Positions 9,301 to 13,364 of a stretch of DNA of 13,500 nucleotides are shown in pieces. A program made the position numbers and the translations under genes. Within the stretch, counting starts at the first letter, position 1. Each line of letters opens with the position of its first letter. The DNA comes from Symbiodinium natans (lineage: Eukaryota > Sar > Dinophyceae > Suessiales > Symbiodiniaceae). The notes below the pieces were generated by a model. That model did no database searches, had not been told where the DNA came from, and saw only the letters and a program-made list of their open reading frames with translations. The DNA lies in NCBI GenBank assembly GCA_905221605.1, contig CAJNDS010002090.1, forward strand, positions 206,045 through 219,544. The letters run 5' to 3'.

Positions 9301-12300
9301 CGATCTTTTGATCTTCTTGGACGATGCTGCAAGCATCTTGGATCCTATCCTTGTTTGGGGTTTAGGGCTTGGGGTTTAGGGTTTAGGGTTTAGGGTTTGG
9401 GGTTTAGGGTTTAGGGTTTAGGGTTTCGCAAGTAACAAAAAATCATGCTGCGGACTGAGCTTGCTGGTGTAATCCGCTATTATCCTCTTTTCCGGACGTT
9501 TTTTTTTTTTTTTTTTTTCTCAGGGTATGTGCTTAGGGCTCAGGGCTTACGCAGTAAGGCTTGAGGCCCTGAGGGCCCCTCGGCTCCAGGAATCAGTTTC
9601 TCAAGTTCGCGGGCTGGTTCGGACAGACCAAAGCGCACAATCCGAAAAGGACCTAAACCCTAAACCTTAAACCCTAAACCCTAAACCCCTAAATCCTTAA
9701 AGAATATCAACTCAAACAACTCCAGCCCACGGGATTACTACCCTGGTCAATCCGTACCTTACCTTTATATCTAAGTAGCCCCAACGCACTCTTATGAGGG
9801 TCCTTCCTTAAGTCTCCTAGATTTTGCCGCGATTCTGAACCCTAAACCTTAAACCCTAAACCCTAAACCCTAAAGGGTATTTGAGGGTATAGGGTTTAGG
9901 ATATAGATAGGAGCTGCGGGGTTCGGGAGTTTCGGGGCTTGGTGTTTGTTGGGGTTGGGGTACTTGGGGTGGGTTCGGGTGGTTTTTTTGGGCTGTTTTA
10001 GGGATCTGGGATAAGAGCTCACAAGGCTGATGAGGGTTTAGGGCTTAGGGCTTAGGGCTTAGGGTTTAGGGTTTAGGGTTTAGGGTTTAGGGTTTAGGGT
10101 TTAGGGTTTAGGGTTTAGGGACCCTAAACCCTAAACCCTAGAAGCTTCTCTGCGGCTTGGGCGCCGCCCTATCTTCTGCGTCTTCATGCGCTGCTCTGCA
10201 AGCCTCAGCTCCCCCTATAATATTATAAAGACGTCTAGGGTTTAGGGTTTAGGGTTTAGGGTTTAGGGTTTAGGGTTTGGGGTTTAGGGTTTAGGGTTTG
10301 GGGTTTGGGGTTTGGGGTTTAGGGTAATAGGGCACTGATTGAAAAGAGGTTTCACACTTTTGGGCTCTATGGGGTTCAGGGTGCGACTGAAAAACCAAAA
10401 ACGACCCCAGAAAGAAACTGCAGTAGTCTTCTGGGTTGCCTTGGTCTTAGGGTATAGGGTATAGGGTTAAAGTTTAGGGTTTAGGGATATTACCCTACGG
10501 GTCCATGTACCTAAGTAGGGACACTTGGGGCTTAAAGCACCTCCGATATGGGACTTCAGGGCCCAAGGAACTAATAATCAGGTACATGGACCCTTAGGGT
10601 AATGCCTTGGACCCGAAGCCCGACACGTATATGATCTCCAGCTCTGATTCCCCCGAAAAGCCCCGACAACGGAAAATCCCAGGCCTCAATGCCGAGGCTG
10701 AGCGTTTACGAGGTTTGGCTTGGCTGCGGGTTTTAGGGTTTAGGGATTTAGGGTTTAGGGTGTAGGGTGTAGGGTTTAGGGTTTAGGCTCGGGTAGATTG
10801 GTCGGCCCACAAAGGCTGAGGACTGACAAAGCCGCATAGTATCCTGGAGGCCCTCGATGGCCCTGAGCTCACTCAGCTTAGGGCTTGCGAGTCAGGGTTT
10901 AGGGTGTAGGGTTCAGTTTTGGGCTTTTAAGCTCAGGGGTTCTTGTAGGGCTTGGAGAATGCTAAAGAGCGGTTCTTCCTGCAAAGTTGGTAGGGTCTAA
11001 GTTGGTAGGGGCTTCATATGTTGTGGAGGCATTCCGAGGCATCCCCTAACACCTTATTTCCTTTTCACCACGTCAACATCACCCTAGTATGAAAAAGGTC
11101 CTAGAGGGAGGGAGGGTTCAAGCGGGGTATGTAACTCAAGGTCTTCCTAGTACTCCCCACTACTCCCCGAGGCTCCCTAAGCTTGTATAAGGTTCCTACC
11201 CTAAGTAAATAGGGAATACTTGGGCCTTACAGTACCTCCTATTAAGGGACTTTAAGTAGTGCCCAAGTACATAATAATGAGGTACATGGACCATTCGGGC
11301 TAGGTACCTACTTCCCATGAACCCCCCTCCCTTAAGAACCCTATACGAGTACCCTGAATTCTTCGCCGAGAGGCCGCTTACGTTTCAACTTCTCCTCCCG
11401 CTTCTGTTGCTTTGCCAACTTCTTCTCCTTCTTGGCTTTACAACTATGCCTAGGGTTTGGGGTTTAGGGTTTAGGGTTTAGGGTTTTCGGGTTAAGAGTT
11501 TAGGGTTTACAGCTACCTTGAGGACCAAATGAACCCCAAACGGGTTTACGGTTCATATGCCTGAATAAGAATGTTAGTAGTAACACTTTAGGATATGCGG
11601 CCCACAATTTTGGGGTTCGTTTCGTCCCCAAGGTAATTATGCCTAGGGTTCGGGGTTTAGGGCTCTTCCCCTTCTTATCTGAAATAGCTTTGACAGCTGT
11701 TCCCAGAGTACGATAAGGGAATGTGCCTTACCTGTCGGGCTATTTCAGCTTGTTTAAGAGAACGTTGGCTTCTCACTGTAGTTCATAAAACTTGCATCCT
11801 AAGCAAAACCCCCAAAACGCACAACTCACCCTAAACCCTGAACCCTGAACCCTAAACCCTAAACCCTAAACCCGAGCGTGTGGGGTCCTTCTTGTCTTTC
11901 TTGTCCTTCTTGTCCTTGGGATCCTTGTCCTTCTTGTCCTACAGAGGTCTGCACCATGCCCCAGAGCCCAAAACCCTCAATCCTCAAGGTTGAGGGTTGT
12001 TTAGGGTTTAGGGGTTTAGGGGTTTAGGGTTTAGGGTTTAGGGTTTAGGGCTCAGAACCCTCAATCCTCAAGGTTCAGGGTTGTTTAGGGTTTTGGGTTT
12101 TTGGGTTTTTGGGTTTAGGGGTTTAGGAGCCCCCCCCCCCCCCCCCTCTTCTCAAAACCTACACAACACAAAAATGACACTGGCAGGCGTCTGCTAATTG
12201 GGAAGATCAACCTCGTGTAAATCAGTATGCAAGGATCATCCGCCAATCTGTCAATCCAAAAACTATGGTCTGGGTACCCCAAACCCCCAGCCCAAAATCT

Positions 12301-13364
12301 CGACGCTGAACCCTAATACCCAAACCCTCAACCCCGAACCCTCAGATCAAAACCCTAATTAAGTCCCCAACCCTAAACCCTGAGCCCCAAACCCCAATGC
12401 CCCAACCCTCAATCAACAAAACACCTGAATCACACAAGGATTGAAGGTTGAGGGTTGAGGTTGAGGGTTCTTGAGTTTAGGGTCTAAGGTTTCAGGGTTG
12501 AGGGTTTAGGGTGGGGATGTTCCCCCATATACTAACGGGATGATACTGGGTGGGGTGGGGGGGGGGGGGGGGGGGGGGGGGGGGGTGCTACAATCCCAAC
12601 TAAGGACTGTTAGCATAAGGGGGAACATCCCAAGTTTAGGGTTTAGGGCTCTAGCTTGACAGAGAGGTTCGAGAGTGGAGTGGGCGAGGAGTCATCGCTT
12701 TGCCGGGGTTTCGCGTTCGGAGAGACAAGGGTTGGCTTTCGGGTTTAGGGTTTAGGGGAGTAGTGTTTAGGGTTCAGGGTTTCTGGTTTAGGGTTTAGGG
12801 TTTAGGGAGCACGGCCTTTTCAGCCCTACAACGCATGAACCCGTAAACTATGACACAGAAACCCTGAAGCCCCAGACCCTAAACCCTAAACATCCCTAAA
12901 TTTTAAGCCCTAAACCCCTCCTTCTTTTCTTTCTTCTCCTTCTTGTCCTTCTTCTCCTTTCCCTGTTCCGTCACAACTCAGCGATGTCCAATCCCAGGTC
13001 TTGCGGTCGAGATATGTGCGACGTACTTACTACTCAGGCCCTGTAGCTAAATAGAAAATTATAACACAGACATATATATATACATGTGTGTGTATAATTG
13101 TATGTATTTACTTATGTATTTATTTGCATTCCTCTATATCTATGTATATGAATTTCCATGCACTTATATTTATAGATCTATGTAATGAGATATTTAAATA
13201 TACATATACATATATATATATATATAAAGATATGCGTATTTATACTAAAACATTGAAGAGTGCATGATGGGTCTAGCAGGCTTTGCCTCCTTCACCTTCT
13301 TCTCTTTCTTTGCAGGATCGTCAGTTCCCGTCGTCTCCACTTTGTCTTTCTTCTCCTTCTTTTC
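298..13364 (-). CDS. TOP1: DNA topoisomerase I (type IB), 14 exons of a partial gene
   Basis: Type IB topoisomerase relaxes supercoiled nuclear DNA by nicking one strand through a 3'-phosphotyrosine link. Fourteen short minus-strand exons join into 238 codons without a stop. After a Lys/Asp/Glu-rich tail, the core motifs appear in family order: NRWWERE, KKW, TFEHHGLLFAP, YDGERIELPPEAEEIA, NIFIKNFW, KCDFSLM and RSKEEK. These correspond to the WWEEE, KW, LEHKGPVFAP, YYDG, KAEEVA, IFRKNFF, KCDFTQM and SKEEK stretches of human TOP1, often with identical spacing. The lysine-rich tail is usual for TOP1 and normally directs it to the nucleus. The initiator Met lies beyond 13364. The rest of the core, the linker and the catalytic Tyr lie beyond coordinate 1. 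No other exon chain in the window competes. TOP1 identity is secure; boundaries of the lysine-rich exons are less so. Confidence 0.88.
352..1262 (-). other. TOP1: TOP1 intron M/N
   Basis: 911 nt with C-strand telomere units at 1145-1200 and 876-918, and G-strand units at 1002-1034, 587-650 and 415-487. The unique parts (500-585, 650-800, 1035-1140) contain no exon that fits. A 60-codon minus frame at 616-798 has no family features and no role in the TOP1 frame. Confidence 0.6.
1263..1316 (-). CDS. TOP1: TOP1 exon M, charged helix with SKEEK
   Basis: Eighteen codons, DYREAERQKRLNRSKEEK, from acceptor caaaag|gac. It aligns with the human QYFKAQTEARKQMSKEEK helix, ending on the same KEEK. A GA donor (aag|gactgt) gives the closest length. 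An in-frame GT donor nine bases later (ggc|gtaaac), formed where the exon meets telomere-like sequence, would add DCG and cannot be excluded. Confidence 0.88.
1340..1432 (+). repeat. telomere-type array, perfect from 1360
   Basis: About twelve units, perfect TTTAGGG from about 1360 to 1432, preceded by a 10-nt G run. It starts only 24 bp from exon M. Confidence 0.93.
1690..1780 (+). repeat. telomere-type array
   Basis: About twelve TTTAGGG units with a few variants (TTTTAGGG, TCTAGGG, CTTAGGG). It ends about 30 bp from exon L. Confidence 0.92.
1810..1842 (-). CDS. TOP1: TOP1 exon L, KCDFSLMA
   Basis: Eleven codons, EFHKCDFSLMA, from acceptor cgccag|gag. KCDFSLM corresponds to KCDFTQM in human TOP1. 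The GT donor (gcg|gtgctg) is in phase 0 and gives a gapless join to DYREAERQ. At 33 nt this is the smallest exon found. The open frame continues as VLWLQL, so slightly later donors are possible but fit the family length less well. Confidence 0.9.
1843..2631 (-). other. TOP1: TOP1 intron K/L, GA-AG
   Basis: 789 nt made largely of degenerate C-strand telomere units (2290-2605 and 1899-2043), with a shorter G-strand section at about 2126-2225. The unique piece at 2225-2300 has no supported exon. Confidence 0.7.
1899..2043 (-). repeat. long C-strand telomere-type array with variants
   Basis: About twenty units, first perfect CCCTAAA and then mixed with CCCCAAA, CCCAAAA and CCCTAGA. Variants increase away from the left edge. 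Confidence 0.9.
2632..2683 (-). CDS. TOP1: TOP1 exon K, NFW segment
   Basis: One base completes Lys from exon J, then NFWKTFKDVLPKGSKIK. NFW corresponds to NFF in human TOP1. The acceptor is cccaag|gaa. The donor is GA (aag|gagcca). After it the frame runs to a stop with no GT, although GT sites earlier in the exon could be used at the cost of conserved length. AGGAG occurs at both ends of the following intron. Confidence 0.9.
2684..3187 (-). other. TOP1: TOP1 intron J/K, GA-AG
   Basis: 504 nt with C-strand telomere arrays at 3085-3148 and 2715-2795. The latter meets a short G-strand piece near 2795 in tail-to-tail order (aaacccgtttaggg). The region 2820-3080 is mostly unique and shows no gene. 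Confidence 0.7.
3085..3148 (-). repeat. CCCTAAA array, about 9 units
   Basis: Almost perfect C-strand telomere units, ending with CCCTAAAG. It lies about 40 bp downstream of exon J in gene direction. Confidence 0.93.
3188..3228 (-). CDS. TOP1: TOP1 exon J, TPYETKNIFI
   Basis: Thirteen codons and two bases: VKGTPYETKNIFI then AA, from acceptor accgag|gtg. It matches the human MLDHEYTTKEIFRK stretch without a gap when joined to exon I. The donor is GA (atcaa|gagaca), leaving phase 2. That phase is the one needed to restore Lys-Asn-Phe-Trp with the next exon. A later GT would be in the wrong phase and would add residues the family lacks. Confidence 0.92.
3229..4102 (-). other. TOP1: TOP1 intron I/J, GC-AG
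   Basis: Contains C-strand telomere repeat at 3993-4070 and 3439-3494, and a G-strand tract at 3612-3650. A unique stretch at 3655-3985 has an 9-10 T run near 3840-3848 and no gene that I can see. Confidence 0.65.
3439..3494 (-). repeat. CCCTAAA tract, about 7 units
   Basis: Near-perfect C-strand telomere units on the plus strand, ending with one CCCTAA-type shortened unit. Confidence 0.92.
4103..4195 (-). CDS. TOP1: TOP1 exon I, YDG and PEAEEIA block
   Basis: Thirty-one codons from acceptor tcccag|gac: DYEPHRVPLIYDG, then ERIELPPEAEEIAYYWTS. It is equivalent to the human YEPLPENVKFYYDG...SPKAEEVATFF region of the core. No GT occurs between the YDG codons and the stop (tga) that ends the open frame, so a GT donor cannot serve this exon. 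A GC donor (tcg|gccacc) gives gapless spacing to the next exon. This is the longest and best-supported exon in the window. Confidence 0.95.
4639..4845. mobile_element. 207-bp foldback (MITE-like) element
   Basis: Inverted ends at 4639-4662 and 4822-4845 match at 22 of 24 positions (ggaggttcccaaaag then aga and cccc). The left end overlaps a perfect local hairpin (4633-4653, arms cttttggga and tcccaaaag). Open frames crossing the element on both strands (to 85 codons) have no recognisable domain and follow its inverted structure, so I treat it as noncoding. Confidence 0.68.
4909..4963 (+). repeat. telomere-type tract with TTGAGGG variants
   Basis: Seven or eight units alternating TTTAGGG with TTGAGGG and TCTAGGG, followed directly by C-strand cccctaaactc, so a short inverted junction again ends the tract. 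Confidence 0.85.
5028..5126. mobile_element. possible 99-bp AT-rich foldback element
   Basis: Imperfect inverted ends at 5028-5047 and 5107-5126, about 15-16 of 20 positions matching (tatctata..cccc). The interior is AT-rich. This is weaker than the other foldbacks and may be chance. Confidence 0.35.
5157..5515. other. unique non-repetitive island in an intron
   Basis: About 360 bp free of telomere units and bounded by them. Open frames exist on both strands, the longest 110 codons on the minus strand (5181-5513, starting MISSHKETMQMF). None shows a domain or motif I recognise, and the frames overlap, as expected by chance in GC-rich sequence. It could be a decayed coding or transposon fragment. 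It is not a TOP1 exon, because exons H and I join in phase without it. Confidence 0.4.
5621..5647. repeat. perfect 10-bp hairpin
   Basis: gcctggaggg pairs fully with ccctccaggc around a 7-nt loop (ggggtga). It stands 17 bp from the end of the 119-bp foldback element. There is no terminator-like T run and no known RNA family fits. Confidence 0.75.
5665..5783. mobile_element. 119-bp foldback (MITE-like) element
   Basis: Inverted ends at 5665-5685 and 5763-5783 match at 18 of 21 positions (atgaag..gggtttata..ttc). Inside, acactcaccaata occurs twice. It is noncoding and AT-richer than its surroundings. The end sequence again carries a telomere-like ggtttata. No target duplication is clear. Confidence 0.6.
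6320..6482. repeat. paired poly-C runs in an A/C-rich block
   Basis: Runs of 19 C (6320-6338) and 20 C (6463-6482) are each followed by aaaccca-like sequence and lie 124 nt apart. The preceding 6180-6300 is almost pure A and C. It looks like a diverged duplication of C-strand telomere sequence with C expansions. Confidence 0.7.
6558..6593 (-). CDS. TOP1: TOP1 exon H, TFEHHGLLFAP
   Basis: Twelve codons, DTFEHHGLLFAP, in phase 0 from acceptor gctcag|gac. This is the most recognisable TOP1 block, equivalent to human FLEHKGPVFAP. The favoured donor is GA (cca|gattct), which joins directly to DYEPH of the next exon exactly as the family spacing requires. The first downstream GT (gtgtca) would be in the wrong phase for that exon. 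Confidence 0.93.
6679..6805 (+). repeat. degenerate telomere-type tract with TTTTAGGG units
   Basis: Mixed TTTAGGG, TTTTAGGG, CTTTAGGG and CTTGAGGG units after a 16-G run. The extra-T octamers are absent from the neighbouring perfect array. Confidence 0.8.
6868..6998 (+). repeat. long telomere-type array
   Basis: About sixteen TTTAGGG units, with a single TTTTGGG variant and a few variants at the left edge. It stops 30 bp from exon G. Confidence 0.93.
7028..7066 (-). CDS. TOP1: TOP1 exon G, KKW segment
   Basis: Thirteen codons, DGAESGKKGAKKW, from an AG|G acceptor (gagag|gac). The Lys-Trp pair corresponds to the KW that precedes LEHKGP in human TOP1. The donor must be GC (tgg|gcctcc) to keep that Trp and phase 0; the nearest GT (aa|gtgggc) would lose the Trp and break frame with the next exon. 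No GT is available between the Trp codon and the telomere tract that follows. Confidence 0.83.
7138..7270. repeat. head-to-head telomere-type array
   Basis: G-strand gggtttaggg meets ccctaaaccc around a single C at about 7156, with ten paired bases on each side. The C-strand continues for about fourteen units, with tacgccc, tacaccc and tgaaccc variants. Confidence 0.88.
7330..7440 (-). repeat. perfect CCCTAAA array, about 15 units
   Basis: The longest perfect telomere-type tract in the window, with no variant unit. Its TTTAGGG strand is the minus strand, which is the sense strand of TOP1. The lack of decay suggests recent addition or ongoing homogenisation. Confidence 0.95.
7463..7511. repeat. 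GC-rich hairpin and poly-C run
   Basis: Perfect 8-bp arms atccgggg and ccccggat enclose agg (7463-7481). Fifteen C follow at 7497-7511. On the sense strand of TOP1 this is a G run followed by a strong hairpin. Confidence 0.75.
8270..8326 (-). CDS. TOP1: TOP1 exon F, WW motif at start of core
   Basis: Nineteen codons, VLMKTEDDYEPVNRWWERE, in phase 0 after an AG|G acceptor (tcaaag|gtc). The paired tryptophans followed by acidic residues match the WWEEE stretch that opens the conserved TOP1 core. The favoured donor is GA (gag|gactgc), which gives the best spacing to the next exon. An in-frame GT donor 33 nt on (cag|gtacct) would add eleven residues that the family lacks. The sequence GAGGAC is present at both junctions of the following intron. 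Confidence 0.85.
8764..8798. repeat. hairpin
   Basis: Arms ggcccaaaaacctt and aaggcctttgggcc pair at 12 of 14 positions around a 7-nt AT loop. It sits in unique intron sequence. No function is evident; it may be a remnant of a foldback element. Confidence 0.6.
8921..9055 (+). repeat. octamer array of telomere variants
   Basis: About fifteen units with period 8: a block of TTGAGGGG, then TTTAGGGG and TGTAGGGG in mixed, partly regular order, before returning to 7-bp TTTAGGG. The extra G separates it from every other tract in the window, and the blocks of like units point to local tandem amplification. Confidence 0.85.
9280..9326 (-). CDS. TOP1: TOP1 exon E, SSKKIKRSQSAPELK
   Basis: After two phase bases the exon reads SSKKIKRSQSAPELK, with a GT donor (ctgaag|gtgggc) and acceptor cttgcag|cat. 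An earlier acceptor (ccaag|atg) would add MLAA in a different phase. The basic KKIKR run resembles a nuclear localisation signal in the tail just before the conserved core. Phase fits both exon D and exon F. There is no diagnostic TOP1 motif, so the call rests on frame, splice sites and order. Confidence 0.65.
9355..9426 (+). repeat. telomere-type tract
   Basis: Ten or so TTTAGGG units with TTTGGGG and CTTGGGG variants, within the intron just upstream (in gene direction) of exon E. Confidence 0.88.
9499..9518. repeat. poly-T run (20 T)
   Basis: Uninterrupted run on the plus strand. Read on the minus strand (sense to TOP1) it is poly-A, but no retroelement body precedes it that I can identify. 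Confidence 0.9.
10033..10140. repeat. head-to-head telomere-type array
   Basis: About twelve G-strand units, the last nine perfect TTTAGGG, run to 10120, one A follows, then CCCTAAA units run to about 10140. The two arms are perfect complements for about 20 nt. The arrangement is that of two telomere-type ends meeting. Confidence 0.9.
10236..10325 (+). repeat. telomere-type tract with TTTGGGG variants
   Basis: Six TTTAGGG units, then a mixture with TTTGGGG units, on the G strand of the plus strand. It lies inside a TOP1 intron, so it is interstitial. Confidence 0.9.
10489..10603. mobile_element. 115-bp foldback (MITE-like) element
   Basis: Inverted ends at 10489-10512 and 10580-10603 match at 23 of 24 positions (attaccctacgggtccatg with its complement). 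A diverged copy is at 11196-11300. A lone match to the end (taccctaaaggtccatgcacc) is at 8132-8152. This is a noncoding, repeat-family element. The terminal sequence itself contains ccctaa, which resembles the telomere unit. Confidence 0.75.
11196..11300. mobile_element. diverged second copy of the 10489 foldback family
   Basis: Shares with 10489-10603, in the same orientation, the blocks ctaagta, acttggg, acctcc, gggactt, gcccaag and taataat, then aggtacatggacc. The left terminal repeat has lost about 16 bp between two cct triplets, so this copy is a broken derivative. Confidence 0.6.
11382..11427 (-). CDS. TOP1: TOP1 exon D, basic tail before the core
   Basis: Reads EKKLAKQQKREEKLK plus one base. 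The donor is a strong GTAAGC (aaac|gtaagc). Acceptor choice is open: agaag|gag, ccaag|aag and taaag|cc all occur within ten bases, and the last would pair with a phase-1 version of exon C. The single leftover C joins the CA at the start of exon E to make Pro, so phase is kept across a 2-kb intron. Confidence 0.65.
11428..11887 (-). other. TOP1: TOP1 intron C/D
   Basis: The 460 nt hold C-strand telomere repeat (about 11828-11873), G-strand repeat (11452-11508), a 122-bp foldback element (11514-11635), and repeat-poor sequence at 11660-11820 with no gene seen. Confidence 0.55.
11514..11635. mobile_element. 122-bp foldback (MITE-like) element
   Basis: Inverted ends at 11514-11540 and 11609-11635 match at 23 of 27 positions (taccttgaggacc.. 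with ..cgtccccaaggta). It has no coding capacity. It lies between telomere-type tracts, and its length is close to the 115, 118 and 119 bp of the other foldbacks in the window although the end sequences differ. Confidence 0.6.
11888..11938 (-). CDS. TOP1: TOP1 exon C, Asp-Lys repeats
   Basis: Seventeen codons, DKKDKDPKDKKDKKDKK, from an AG|G acceptor (ctgtag|gac) with a GA donor (aag|gacccc) in phase 0. An alternative is to continue through DPTRS to a GT donor supplied by the telomere repeat (gg|gtttag, phase 1) and join exon D at taaag|ccaag, which also keeps the frame. The peptide is part of the charged nuclear-targeting tail. Composition, not homology, supports it. Confidence 0.6.
11972..12090. 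repeat. 84-bp direct duplication
   Basis: The block aaccctcaatcctcaagg with following gttgtttaggg occurs at 11972-12006 and again 84 bp on, at 12056-12090, with one clear substitution (ttgag against ttcag). The first copy has perfect 9-nt inverted arms (aaccctcaa and ttgagggtt) that can form a hairpin. Confidence 0.75.
12130..12146. repeat. poly-C run (17 C)
   Basis: This is one of several C or G homopolymers in the introns, directly after a variant telomere tract. Length in the assembly may be unreliable. Confidence 0.9.
12514..12631. mobile_element. 118-bp foldback (MITE-like) element with G29 core
   Basis: Terminal inverted repeats at 12514-12536 and 12609-12631 match at 21 of 23 positions (gggatgttccccc then tat and ctaac). 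The interior contains an uninterrupted run of 29 G at 12557-12585. Telomere-type gtttaggg lies close outside both ends, so the element may have entered a telomeric tract. There is no coding capacity. No clear target duplication is visible. Confidence 0.65.
12921..12962 (-). CDS. TOP1: TOP1 exon B, lysine-rich
   Basis: Fourteen codons, GKEKKDKKEKKEKK, in phase 0 from an AG|G acceptor (gaacag|gga). The frame runs into telomeric repeat straight after it. A GA donor (aag|gagggg) keeps phase with the next exon. A GT donor in the repeat (gtttag) would shift the frame. It forms part of the charged tail by composition and position only. An AG|G four bases into the exon offers a slightly shorter alternative. 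Confidence 0.6.
12963..13295 (-). other. TOP1: TOP1 intron A/B with AT-rich microsatellite
   Basis: At 333 nt this is the shortest intron, and the only one of the 13 without a recognisable TTTAGGG tract. About 13058-13255 is strongly AT-rich, with (TA)n and CATA-type runs including a pure TA run near 13210-13226. An AGG shared by both intron ends (aag|gtg and cag|gga) could mark an old target duplication. Confidence 0.6.
13058..13255. repeat. AT-rich low-complexity block with (TA)n
   Basis: This block is about four-fifths A+T, whereas the surrounding sequence is GC-rich or telomere-like. It is made of TA, CATA and TATT style simple repeats. No gene or promoter can be argued from it. Its position inside a TOP1 intron suggests simple-repeat expansion. 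Confidence 0.8.
13296..13364 (-). CDS. TOP1: TOP1 exon A, lysine-rich N-terminal tail
   Basis: Reads 23 codons beginning EKKEKKDKVETTGTDD and ending AKKEKK. It has an AG|G acceptor (taccag|gaa) and a GT donor (aag|gtgaag), both in phase 0. The frame stays open past the donor (VKEAKPARP), so later GA or GC donors (gaggca, gcaaag) would also keep phase. Charged, low-complexity sequence of this kind is typical of the unstructured TOP1 N-terminus. It is assigned to TOP1 by position and composition, since no conserved motif is present. Upstream exons must exist because there is no start codon here. Confidence 0.7.

Larger units (their letters stand above)
9327..11381 (-). other. TOP1: TOP1 intron D/E, 2.05 kb
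   Basis: Contains G-strand telomere tracts at 10033-10120, 10236-10325, 10728-10790 and 9355-9426, C-strand tracts at 10122-10140, 9652-9690 and 9838-9873, two copies of one foldback family (10489-10603 and 11196-11300), and a 20-T run at 9499-9518. Unique islands near 10845-10865, 10145-10220 and 9560-9650 have short open minus-strand frames but are not needed for frame continuity. I did not call them. Confidence 0.5.
11939..12920 (-). other. TOP1: TOP1 intron B/C, repeat-rich
   Basis: Of 982 nt, most is telomere-type repeat: C-strand variants at about 12296-12400 and 12868-12918, and G-strand variants at 12000-12048, 12085-12127, 12464-12513 and 12741-12806. It also holds an 84-bp direct duplication, a 17-C run (12130-12146) and a foldback element with a 29-G run (12514-12631). 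The stretch at 12150-12290 is repeat-poor and shows no gene. Confidence 0.65.

Noticed and set aside
9570-9653. Possible exon reading IVRFGLSEPARELEKLIPG with a GTAAGC donor
   Set aside because: Attractive splice sites, but phase does not fit between exons D and E, and no TOP1 motif is present.
10150-10215. Possible extra exon reading ACRAAHEDAEDRAAPKPQ
   Set aside because: No clear donor, and not needed for frame; GC-rich unique sequence often stays open this long.
10841-10862. Possible extra TOP1 exon reading AIEGLQD
   Set aside because: Has an acceptor and a GA donor, but exons D and E already join in phase, and it lacks the basic composition of the tail.
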